Shown here: positions 1 to 7,900 of the stretch, piece by piece | How the letters are laid out: every line of letters starts with the position of its first letter | How positions within the stretch are numbered: position 1 is the first letter of the stretch | Assembly: GCA_002169865.1 (NCBI GenBank) | Contig: NHIC01000007.1 | Coordinates: forward strand, 140,044-148,334 | Length of the DNA: 8,291 nt | Direction: 5' to 3' | Origin: Flavobacteriaceae bacterium TMED179 | GTDB lineage: Bacteria > Bacteroidota > Bacteroidia > Flavobacteriales > Flavobacteriaceae | Made by a program: the position numbers and the translations under genes | Notes under the pieces: model-generated | Database searches by the model: none | Told to the model about the DNA's origin: nothing | Seen by the model: only the letters and a program-made list of their open reading frames with translations

Positions 1-3000
1 ATTAAACCAGATGGTTTTAGTATTCCATTTGATTCTGAACAGGTACATGGGATTTCAACTGCTTTAGCTGAAAATCAAGGAGTGCCAATTGCAGAAGTAT
101 TAGACAAATTTCTATCCGCAATAAATCAAGTGGAGTTTGTTGTGGGGCATAATGTATCATTTGATCGAAATATTATGGGGGCAGAATATTTACGGTCAGG
201 TATGGATGATGTTTTACAGGCAAAAGCGATGATCGACACATGTACAGAAGAAACAGCGACTTTATGTAAATTACCAGGAGGCCCAAGAGGTAAATTTAAA
301 CTCCCAACTCTTGGTGAATTATATTATTTTCTTTTTGGTGAGAACTTTGAAGAAGTACATAACGCAACAGCCGATGTTGAAGCTACTTCTCGTGCCTTTT
401 TTGAATTATTAAGGCAAGACAAATTACATCCTACAGCATATGACAATCTGAAAATACAAACTGCTGATATAAAAGAAAGGACTTCAGTTTTTGAACTCGT
501 TGGTATTTCTCATCAAAATTTAAAACAGGCCTCAGTGTCCTTGCTAACTCAAAAAGTTGATAACAACAAATTAACTAAAACAGAAATAAGTGCTTCCTTG
601 GTTAATGCCCCTTTTGTTCATTTGCATAATCATTCTCAATTTTCAGTTCTCCAAGCAACTTCACGTATTAATCAGTTGGTTGAGGCTGCGGCATCGGATA
701 ATATGCCTGCGGTTGCTATTACTGATCATGGGAACTTGATGGGAGCTTTCCATTTTATCAAAGCTGTAAAAGATTATAATTCAAGAATAGAAGCAGACAA
801 AAAAATTAAACCAATTGTAGGCTGTGAATTTTACGTGTGTGGAGATCATAAGGATAAAACTAGAAGAGATGATGGATATCAAATTGTTTTTTTAGCTAAA
901 AATAAATCAGGGTATCATAATCTTGCAAAACTTAGTTCAGCAGCTTATGTAGATGGCTTTTATTATGTCCCTCGTATTGATCGAAAATTAATAGAAAAGT
1001 ATAAAGATAATTTGATTGTACTGAGTGGAAACACCTATGGAGAATTATCTTCTAAAATACTCAATGTAGGGGAGAGACAAGCAGAAGAGGCACTTCAATG
1101 GTGGTATAGTCAATTCGGTGATGATTTTTACATTGAGTTAATGAGACATGGAGAAGAAGGTGAAGATCGTGCTAATGAAGTTTTAGTTGACTTATCTCGA
1201 AAATATAAGATTCCACTTGTTGCAACAAATAATACATATTACATTAAAAAAGAGGAAGCAAATGCACACGATATATTACTTTGCGTGAAAGAAGGAGAGA
1301 AGCAGACTACACCGATTGGAAGGGGTCGAGGTTTTCGCTATGGCTTTTCAAATCAAGAATATTATTTCAAGACCAGTAAAGAGATGAAAATTTTATTTCA
1401 GGATCTTGAAGAAGCCATAATAAATATTCAAAAGCTTATTGAGAAAATAGAACCTTTTTCCTTAACACGTGAAGTTTTATTACCTAAGTTTGATATTCCA
1501 GACGAGCATATTGTAACTAATGATTTGGATGGGAAAAAGGGTGAGAATGACTATCTACGCTATCTTACATATGAGGGTGCGAAACAACGCTATCCCGAAT
1601 TAACCAATCAAGTAAAAGAGCGTATTGATTTTGAGTTGAAAGTTATTTCAAATACAGGTTACCCAGGATATTTTTTGATTGTACAAGACTTTATTGCTGC
1701 GGCTAGAGATATGAACGTTTCTGTTGGTCCTGGAAGAGGCTCAGCAGCAGGATCAGTTGTGGCATATTGCTTAAAAATCACAAATATTGATCCTATTAAA
1801 TATAATTTACTTTTTGAGCGATTCCTAAATCCAGATCGAGTTAGTATGCCTGATATAGATATTGATTTTGATGACGAAGGAAGAGGCCGCGTTATAAATT
1901 ATGTTATTGAAAAATATGGTTCTAATCAGGTTGCACAGATTATAACCTATGGCACCATGGCTGCCAAGTCCTCAATACGGGACACAGGAAGGGTATTGGA
2001 TTTACCTCTTGGAGAAGCAGACCGAATAGCTAAGTTATTACCCAATATTAAACTTGGTAAAATCTTTAGTTCTAACATAGAAGAACTTAAAGAAAACCTT
2101 CGTTCTGAAGAAATTCAACGTGTCAATGAAATTAAGAGTATAGCCAATGAAGATTCTATTTCTGGGCAAACCATACAGCAAGCTAAAGTCTTAGAAGGAT
2201 CTTTACGAAATACTGGAATCCATGCATGTGGTGTTATAATTACTCCTGATGATATAACACAATTTGTTCCTGTTTCCACCGCCAAAGATTCTGATTTATT
2301 TGTTACTCAATTTGATAACTCAGTAGTAGAAGACGCAGGATTATTAAAAATGGACTTTTTAGGATTAAAAACCTTAACTCTTATTAAGGATACTGTTAAA
2401 CTTGTTAAATATAAGTATGATATTTTACTGGATCCTGACAGTTTCCCACTGGATGATTTTAAGACTTACGAGCTTTTTCAGCGAGGAGAAACAGTAGGTA
2501 TTTTTCAATACGAATCCACAGGTATGCAAAAGTATCTTAAGGACCTAAAACCGACAGTTTTTGATGATTTGATTGCAATGAATGCTCTTTATAGGCCTGG
2601 GCCGTTGGAATATATTCCCAGTTTTGTTGACAGGAAGAATGGGAATGAAAAAATATCTTACGACCTCCCTGTAATGGAGGAGTTTTTAAAAGAGACATAT
2701 GGAATTACAGTTTATCAAGAGCAAGTGATGCTATTGTCGCAAAAATTAGCTGGTTTTTCTAAAGGTGATGCTGATGTTTTGCGCAAGGCAATGGGGAAAA
2801 AGATTTTTGCCTTACTTCAAAAATTAAAACCACAATTTATTGATGGAGGAAAGTCAAATGGACATCCTGAGGAAATATTAGAAAAAATCTGGAAAGACTG
2901 GGAGGCCTTTGCTGCATATGCATTCAACAAATCACACTCTACTTGCTATGCTTGGATTGGATATCAAACAGCTTATTTAAAAGCGCACTATCCAGCAGAA

Positions 3001-4167
3001 TACATGGCTGCTGTACTCTCAAACAATATGAATGATATTAAGCAGGTATCATTTTTTATGGAAGAATGCCGTCGTATGGGATTAAAGGTTTTAGGACCAG
3101 ATGTTAACGAGTCATTTTACAAATTTGCAGTAAATGATCAAAAGGCTATTCGATTTGGGATGGGTGCAGTCAAAGGTGTTGGGAAAGGGGCTGTAGAGAC
3201 CATTATTGAGCACCGAAAAGATGGCAAATATAGTTCTGTTTTTGATTTGGTGAAACGAATTGATTTAAGAGCAGCAAATAAGAAGGCTTTTGAGAACTTG
3301 GTCTTGGCCGGAGGTTTGGATTCCTTCGATAATACTCATCGAGCACAATATTTAAATCCAGATGGAGATGGGATTACTTTTTTAGAAAAGGTTATGCGCT
3401 TTGGAGCTAAATACCAAGAAAATGTAAACTCGGCTCAAACAAGTCTTTTTGGGGAAGAAACCAATCAAATATATCAAGATTTAACAATACCTCCGAGTGA
3501 ACCCTGGAAGAATTTAACACGTCTAAAAAAAGAAAAGGAAGTTGTTGGCATTTATATTTCAGCACATCCATTAGATGATTTTTCTAAAGAGATGGATCAC
3601 TTCACAAATATTTCTTTGTCAAATTTAGATGATTTAAGTGTGTTTTTAAATCATGAGTTAAATGTTGGAGGCATTGTAAACGAAGTTGAGCATTTAGAAA
3701 GTAGCAAAGGTAACGGATGGGCTCGTTTTATTTTGGAAGACTTTTCTGATCAGTATGAATTCCGAATCTTTGGAGAGGATTATCTAAAATTTAGACATTT
3801 TTTAGTAGTAAATCAGTTTGTAAGAATTCGCATTATGATTCGCCAAGGCTGGACTAACAAAGAAACAGGAAAATTAGGTACCCCTAGAATAAAATATTTA
3901 AGCTTTGAAATGCTTCAGAATACAATTGAAAATAATTCAAAAAAGTTAACTATTCAATTAGATATTAATCAGCTTAAAAGTGAAAAAATCCAATCGCTTA
4001 AAATTAATCTAAAATCTTTTAGAGGGGATAAGCCCCTATTTTTTAACGTTTATGATTCAGAAAAGAAGATTAAACTTACTTTGAACAGTAAAAATCAGAA
4101 AATTAAAATCAACTCAGAATTATTGAACCATTTAAAAGAAAATCATTGGTATTATAAGTTGAATTAG
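1..4167 (+). CDS. dnaE: DNA polymerase III subunit alpha with N-terminal fused DEDDh proofreading exonuclease (5' partial)
   Basis: This is the replicative DNA polymerase catalytic subunit, which copies the chromosome as part of the Pol III holoenzyme in the cytoplasm. The frame is open from base 1, so the start lies upstream; 1388 codons are present, and about 55 residues carrying exonuclease motif I are probably missing. Numbering from the first codon in the window: an epsilon-like exonuclease occupies about 1-140, with NVSFD (51-55) and H120...D125 of the HxAxxD motif. A PHP domain follows at about 203-445 (HLHNHS 207-212, TDHGN 241-245). The polymerase core has VGPGRGSAAGS (575-585), the acidic motif PDIDIDF (617-623) and the third acidic residue D785 in KMDFLGL. 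Finger motifs include YRPGPL (864-869) and FNKSHS (975-980). A helix-hairpin-helix (GMGAVKGVGKGA, 1053-1064), a likely clamp-binding motif QTSLF (1146-1150) and an OB fold (about 1221-1300) follow, then a Lys-rich tail. A fused exonuclease is usual in flavobacterial DnaE. It ends 97 bp before trxA and looks intact. Confidence 0.97.
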   Translation: MKPDGFSIPFDSEQVHGISTALAENQGVPIAEVLDKFLSAINQVEFVVGHNVSFDRNIMGAEYLRSGMDDVLQAKAMIDTCTEETATLCKLPGGPRGKFKLPTLGELYYFLFGENFEEVHNATADVEATSRAFFELLRQDKLHPTAYDNLKIQTADIKERTSVFELVGISHQNLKQASVSLLTQKVDNNKLTKTEISASLVNAPFVHLHNHSQFSVLQATSRINQLVEAAASDNMPAVAITDHGNLMGAFHFIKAVKDYNSRIEADKKIKPIVGCEFYVCGDHKDKTRRDDGYQIVFLAKNKSGYHNLAKLSSAAYVDGFYYVPRIDRKLIEKYKDNLIVLSGNTYGELSSKILNVGERQAEEALQWWYSQFGDDFYIELMRHGEEGEDRANEVLVDLSRKYKIPLVATNNTYYIKKEEANAHDILLCVKEGEKQTTPIGRGRGFRYGFSNQEYYFKTSKEMKILFQDLEEAIINIQKLIEKIEPFSLTREVLLPKFDIPDEHIVTNDLDGKKGENDYLRYLTYEGAKQRYPELTNQVKERIDFELKVISNTGYPGYFLIVQDFIAAARDMNVSVGPGRGSAAGSVVAYCLKITNIDPIKYNLLFERFLNPDRVSMPDIDIDFDDEGRGRVINYVIEKYGSNQVAQIITYGTMAAKSSIRDTGRVLDLPLGEADRIAKLLPNIKLGKIFSSNIEELKENLRSEEIQRVNEIKSIANEDSISGQTIQQAKVLEGSLRNTGIHACGVIITPDDITQFVPVSTAKDSDLFVTQFDNSVVEDAGLLKMDFLGLKTLTLIKDTVKLVKYKYDILLDPDSFPLDDFKTYELFQRGETVGIFQYESTGMQKYLKDLKPTVFDDLIAMNALYRPGPLEYIPSFVDRKNGNEKISYDLPVMEEFLKETYGITVYQEQVMLLSQKLAGFSKGDADVLRKAMGKKIFALLQKLKPQFIDGGKSNGHPEEILEKIWKDWEAFAAYAFNKSHSTCYAWIGYQTAYLKAHYPAEYMAAVLSNNMNDIKQVSFFMEECRRMGLKVLGPDVNESFYKFAVNDQKAIRFGMGAVKGVGKGAVETIIEHRKDGKYSSVFDLVKRIDLRAANKKAFENLVLAGGLDSFDNTHRAQYLNPDGDGITFLEKVMRFGAKYQENVNSAQTSLFGEETNQIYQDLTIPPSEPWKNLTRLKKEKEVVGIYISAHPLDDFSKEMDHFTNISLSNLDDLSVFLNHELNVGGIVNEVEHLESSKGNGWARFILEDFSDQYEFRIFGEDYLKFRHFLVVNQFVRIRIMIRQGWTNKETGKLGTPRIKYLSFEMLQNTIENNSKKLTIQLDINQLKSEKIQSLKINLKSFRGDKPLFFNVYDSEKKIKLTLNSKNQKIKINSELLNHLKENHWYYKLN

Positions 4168-4214
4168 AGGTATTGTAAAAATCATCAAAAAAATACAAAT
4201 TTGATTTAAAGAGA

Positions 4215-4246
4215 TTATAAGCCTTAAGTTAAAATAATTACATTTG
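4215..4246 (+). promoter_or_regulatory. Candidate promoter of trxA (Bacteroidota type)
   Basis: TACATTTG at 4239-4246 matches the Bacteroidota -7 consensus TAnnTTTG. The -33 element is weak: TTA at 4215-4217, 21 bp upstream, instead of TTG. Transcription would begin near 4251-4255, giving a very short A-rich leader (about 10-15 nt) before the ATG at 4265. This placement argues that trxA is transcribed on its own rather than only by read-through from dnaE. The -7 match is strong and the -33 match is poor. Confidence 0.5.
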
Positions 4247-4264
4247 AACTTTAAAATAAAAAAA

Positions 4265-4582
4265 ATGGCAATAGAAATTACAGATGCAACTTTTGATGAA
4301 GTTGTTTTAAAATCAAAGAAGCCCGTTTTAGTTGACTTTTGGGCTGCTTGGTGTGGACCCTGTAGAATGGTGGGGCCAATAATTGAAGATTTGAGTAAAG
4401 ATTATGAGGGAAAAGCTGTTATTGGAAAAGTTGATGTAGATACAAATCAGGAATTCGCTGCAAAATATGGAGTTAGAAATATTCCAACAGTTTTAGTTTT
4501 TGACAAAGGAGAATTAGTTAATAGACACGTTGGAGTTTCTCCTAAAGCTACATATTCACAGTCAATAGATGAGTTTCTATAA
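4265..4582 (+). CDS. trxA: Thioredoxin 1
   Basis: This 105-residue cytoplasmic thioredoxin reduces disulfides in target proteins and is recycled by thioredoxin reductase. The redox-active WCGPC motif lies at residues 29-33 (C30, C33), preceded by the strand PVLVDFWAAW (20-29) with the buried Asp24. The cis-proline loop NIPT places Pro at 74, and a GxxxxRxVG-like strand follows. Length and order match the classical thioredoxin fold with no extra domain and no signal peptide. The frame also has a TTG at 4244 that would add seven residues (to 112). I chose the ATG at 4265 because it gives the usual family N-terminus (MAIEIT), is preceded by an A-rich TAAAA-containing leader typical of flavobacteria, and because the upstream TTG is part of the predicted -7 promoter element. 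Its neighbours, dnaE and tRNA-Asp, give no functional link. Confidence 0.95.
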   Translation: MAIEITDATFDEVVLKSKKPVLVDFWAAWCGPCRMVGPIIEDLSKDYEGKAVIGKVDVDTNQEFAAKYGVRNIPTVLVFDKGELVNRHVGVSPKATYSQSIDEFL

Positions 4583-4608
4583 CCTATTTGCTTTTTATTA
4601 TGAATTAT

Positions 4609-4638
4609 TTGGCATATTCAAAATGCAGCGTATATTTG
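4609..4638 (+). promoter_or_regulatory. Consensus Bacteroidota promoter for tRNA-Asp
   Basis: TTG at 4609-4611 and TATATTTG at 4631-4638 are separated by 19 bp, matching the Bacteroidota pattern TTG-N(17-23)-TAnnTTTG. The expected start of transcription is near 4643-4646, giving a precursor leader of about 7-10 nt before the tRNA at 4653. This is the best promoter in the window, as expected for a highly expressed stable RNA. Confidence 0.8.
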
Positions 4639-4652
4639 CACACGCTAAAAGA

Positions 4653-4726
4653 GGTCTGGTAGTTCAGTTGGTTAGAATACATGCCTGTCACGCATGGGGT
4701 CGCGGGTTCGAGTCCCGTCCAGACCG
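4653..4726 (+). tRNA. tRNA-Asp (anticodon GTC)
   Basis: A complete 74-nt cloverleaf can be folded by eye. The acceptor stem GGTCTGG (4653-4659) pairs with CCAGACC (4719-4725), with discriminator G at 4726. The D-arm has GTTC/GAAT with loop AGTTGGTTA. The anticodon stem CATGC/GCATG encloses loop CTGTCAC with anticodon GTC at 4687-4689, reading Asp codons GAC and GAU. The variable region is GGGTC, and the T-arm GCGGG-TTCGAGT-CCCGT carries the invariant TTCGA. The 3' CCA is not encoded (CAT follows) and must be added after transcription. The gene has its own promoter upstream and a terminator downstream, so it appears to be a single-tRNA transcription unit. Confidence 0.98.
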
Positions 4727-4754
4727 CATAATTTAAGATATTGTGTGTTGTTTT

Positions 4755-4779
4755 AGTAAGAGCCTAAAAAACTCTTATT
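4755..4779 (+). other. Small hairpin in the tRNA-Asp 3' trailer
   Basis: AGTAAGAG (4755-4762) can pair with CTCTTATT (4772-4779), including one G-U pair, around a 9-nt A-rich loop. Only a short T stretch follows. It could be a weak first terminator or a processing/stability hairpin ahead of the stronger terminator at 4794. It is modest enough to be chance in AT-rich DNA. Confidence 0.35.
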
Positions 4780-4793
4780 TAGCAACTAGTGAG

Positions 4794-4822
4794 AAGCTTT
4801 CCAGTAAATGGGAGGCTTTTTT
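4794..4822 (+). terminator. Intrinsic terminator downstream of tRNA-Asp
   Basis: AAGCTTTCC (4794-4802) pairs with GGGAGGCTT (4810-4818) to give a 9-bp stem with two G-U pairs and a 7-nt loop (AGTAAAT), followed directly by T4 (4819-4822), for a total run of six T counting the stem end. This is the form of a Rho-independent terminator and should end the tRNA-Asp transcript. It also separates the tRNA from the large gene beginning near 4974. Confidence 0.75.
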
Positions 4823-4849
4823 GTTTAACTTTTATATTTAATTGATTCA

Positions 4850-4862
4850 TTTAACGGTTAAA
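4850..4862. promoter_or_regulatory. Short perfect palindrome upstream of the large secreted-protein gene
   Basis: TTTAAC (4850-4855) and GTTAAA (4857-4862) form a perfect inverted repeat around one central G. It sits between the tRNA terminator and the large gene, about 110 bp before the first ATG, where an operator would be expected. I found no TAnnTTTG promoter with a good -33 element in 4823-4973, so the transcription start of the large gene is unplaced. The palindrome is short and AT-rich and may be coincidental. Confidence 0.25.
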
Positions 4863-4973
4863 AAAGATTAAATATCTTAACATTTTCGTAATTTTATAAA
4901 ATCCATAAGTACGTTCAAAATCAAAGAGTTAAAAAAATATTTTTATTTATTTAGAATTCAGCTTCAAATTTTG

Positions 4974-7900
4974 ATGTTGATGAGTTCATCCTATGTCTTT
5001 TCTCAGCAAAAACAAGTTAAAATTAAAGAAGACTTTACTGCTACAGAGATAAGATCCACAAAAGCACTACTCGCTATTGAAATAAATAAGGCACTTCAAG
5101 AAAGACTCAGCGGATCTTTAAATTTATATTTTCATGGCACTTCACCTACTTCTTCTGTAAGTCCTACCCAAGTTGTCTCATTTGTAGGGAGTGAAACCTT
5201 CAATCTTCAGGTTTTTTCATCAACTGTGTCAAGCTTGACAAAAGAAACAACTTACTATTACAATTGGAAACTAGAATTAGATGATATTGTCCTTCAAACA
5301 GGAGTCAATTCATTTACAACTTTAGATGGTTTTGCAGCACTACCTTTCCAAATGTATGAAATACCTGAGGTGGGTCTAAAAGAAGGAGATAAAATTGGAA
5401 GAATTAAATATGATGATGACGGTGTCCAATGGAAAAAAGTTCAAACCTTTTTTAAAACTACAATGGCACTGAAAGAAAATGGAGAGCTGCATGCATTTGG
5501 AAGAAATGCTAGAAATCTTATTCCTCAAATTGGAAGCTATCAAGGAAAAGGGTCAGAGGTAGTTTATGAACCCGCTGGAATATTAAAAAATCCAAATAAT
5601 ATTTGGCAAGACATTGATTCTGACAATGATGGTTATTGGAATGTTGATGAAGATGTTGCAGGTACTAACAAAAATAGCAGTAGCAGTTTCCCACAAAATG
5701 ATCAAGATCAGGATTATTTCAGTGATGAATTCGAAACATTGTTAGGAACAAATGTAGAAGAACCCTATGGATATGAAGATTGGAGTAAATTTGAAGATTA
5801 TGTTTACTCTAAGCTAAACATGGATCAAAATTATATGAAATTTCATGATTTTGCTTTCTCTAAAACAGTTGCTTTTGGGATTACAAAAGAGGACACTGAC
5901 AATGATGGTCAAGAAGATCGAAAAATTTATGGCTGGGGATATGTATATGGCGGCTTAGATGGTTACCCCTATATAGTCGATCAAAATGGTAATAAGCCTG
6001 GAGGAGAAGCACCTGCTGTAAATCTGGAAAAAAATATAGGAATGGATATAGTATTTCATCAACCCACACAATTTCCACTCCAAGGATCGGCTGCAAATAC
6101 TGAACTCAGGAAATTAAGATGGGAGAAAATTGCTGTGTCAGACAATTTCGAAAATCCTAAATATCCAAACTTTAATAAGTTGGAAAATATTTATGATGCT
6201 ACAGCAGCTGCAATAACTGTAGATGGGGCTCTTTATGTATGGGGTGTTATTGAGGGTGTAATTGTATTTGAATTTAAAAGGTTAGGAGCTGATCGAAAAT
6301 GGGTTGACGTAACTGTAGGTGAAAACATAATAGCCATCGATGAAAATGGGGACATGTTTTCTGTAATGGACTTAAATATCCCTGTAATACCAGCGACATC
6401 AAACCTAGATAAAGATAACGACGGAAAACCCGATGCGGAAGATGACTTCCCTTGGAATAAAAATTTCCAAAAAGATAGTGACGGTGATGGGCTTCCTGAT
6501 AAAATTGAATTTGATTTAGGTACTCTTTCTGCAAAATCAGACACTGATGGTGACACTGTGATTGATTCCGAAGATGCATTTCCCTTGACGAGTAAATACG
6601 AATTATTAGTAGATGGAATAATTATGAATGTTGACGGAAAAGAGATAAGTACTGATAATGATGATGACGGCTTACCAGCCAAATACGATACTGGAACCAA
6701 AAATGGAATAACGCTGTCAGACTATAATCCTGATTCTGATAACGATGGAGCACTAGACGGTTATGATGCTAGGCCGTTTGACCCAAACTATAAACAGGAT
6801 TCCGACAGGGATGGACTTACAGATGAGGAAGAATGGGAAAGGAATTCAGATCCATATTTAAAGGATACTGATGGAGACGGTGTAAATGACATGCTGGATT
6901 TGTTCCCTAGAATTTATGCATACCATAAAGATAGTGACGGTGATGGGCTTCCTGATCAATTAGAGGCTAAAAATTTTGATTCTAGTGGAAACCCCACATC
7001 TTCGACTGTCTCAGATACTGATGGAGACGGATTTCTCGATTATATTGACAAATACAGTGAAGGTAATCTTATTAATGAGGCCTTTAACAGTGGAAGTGTT
7101 GATGATCCATGGGAACTAATCTGGCGTTTTATGGATTTGAGATATGATTGTAATGGTGATGGTATGATTACAGGTGAGGAGTGGATGGGAACAGACCCAG
7201 CCTGTGCAACTTTTATTAAAAGAGATCAATATCCTAATGATCGGACAAAATCAATTGATAGCGACTGGGACGGTATAGATGACTCTATAGATCCAGATGA
7301 TGATAATGATGGATTTTTGGATATTGTTGAGTTAGATTCTAGAATTAACACTAATCCCCTAAAATGGAATAGCAAGCCCCAAGATGATGATAATGATCAC
7401 ATACCAAATATCATGGAGAAAGAAGGTTTCGTTTATAAAGGAGAAACAATCTACACCCAAGGGACTGATCCAAATAATAGAGACACTGATGGTGACTGGT
7501 CAGATGACGGATGGGATGATTGGCCACTGGATCCAACTCTATCTTGGGATGTTGATAAAGACAAAGTTGAAAATTGGGTTGAAATAGAATTTTTAAAAAC
7601 TTCTGCTACTGTCTCGGATACTGATGAAGATGGGGTGATTGACGGTGAAGACGCATTTCCTTTGGCTAAATGGGATACATCATCTCCTACCTTTAATGCT
7701 GGGACTCTTGATTCAGACGGCGATGGATGGTCTGATGAATATGAAAGATATTATTTTGCTAACGACGATATAGACGGGGACGGAAAAGTTAATTGGGAAG
7801 ATGATGACAGTGATAATGATGGTTATAAAGATTGTGAATGTAACCCTGATAAGTGGGTAAAATATGAAGATACAAACCGTGGTTGGTCTTGGTGGGAAAA

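Noticed and set aside
4176..4207. Possible dnaE terminator hairpin (AAATCA and TGATTT arms)
   Set aside because: The stem is short and purely AT-rich, pairing is imperfect and no T-run follows, so it cannot be told from chance in this base composition.
4653..4726. tRNA-Asp as an integration site for a genomic island carrying the large gene
   Set aside because: I see no second copy of the tRNA 3' end in the window, no integrase and no composition break at the tRNA. The large gene's other flank is not visible.
4820..4973. A -33/-7 promoter for the large gene
   Set aside because: The nearest -7-like string, TATCTTAA at 4873-4880, lacks the TTTG end, and the only TTG upstream (4842-4844) is 28 bp away, too far for the usual spacing.
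5881..6700. Antisense reading frames of 71-155 codons at 5881-6096, 6233-6700 and 6274-6579
   Set aside because: They lie opposite the large + strand gene. Asp codons GAT/GAC read in reverse give stop-free Ser/Ile-rich strings; the products show no domain and the two longer ones overlap each other.
7146..7184. The EF-hand-like loop (DCNGDGMITGEE) as a cellulosomal dockerin
   Set aside because: A dockerin needs two such loops with characteristic spacing and helices; only one is present, inside a TSP3-like array.
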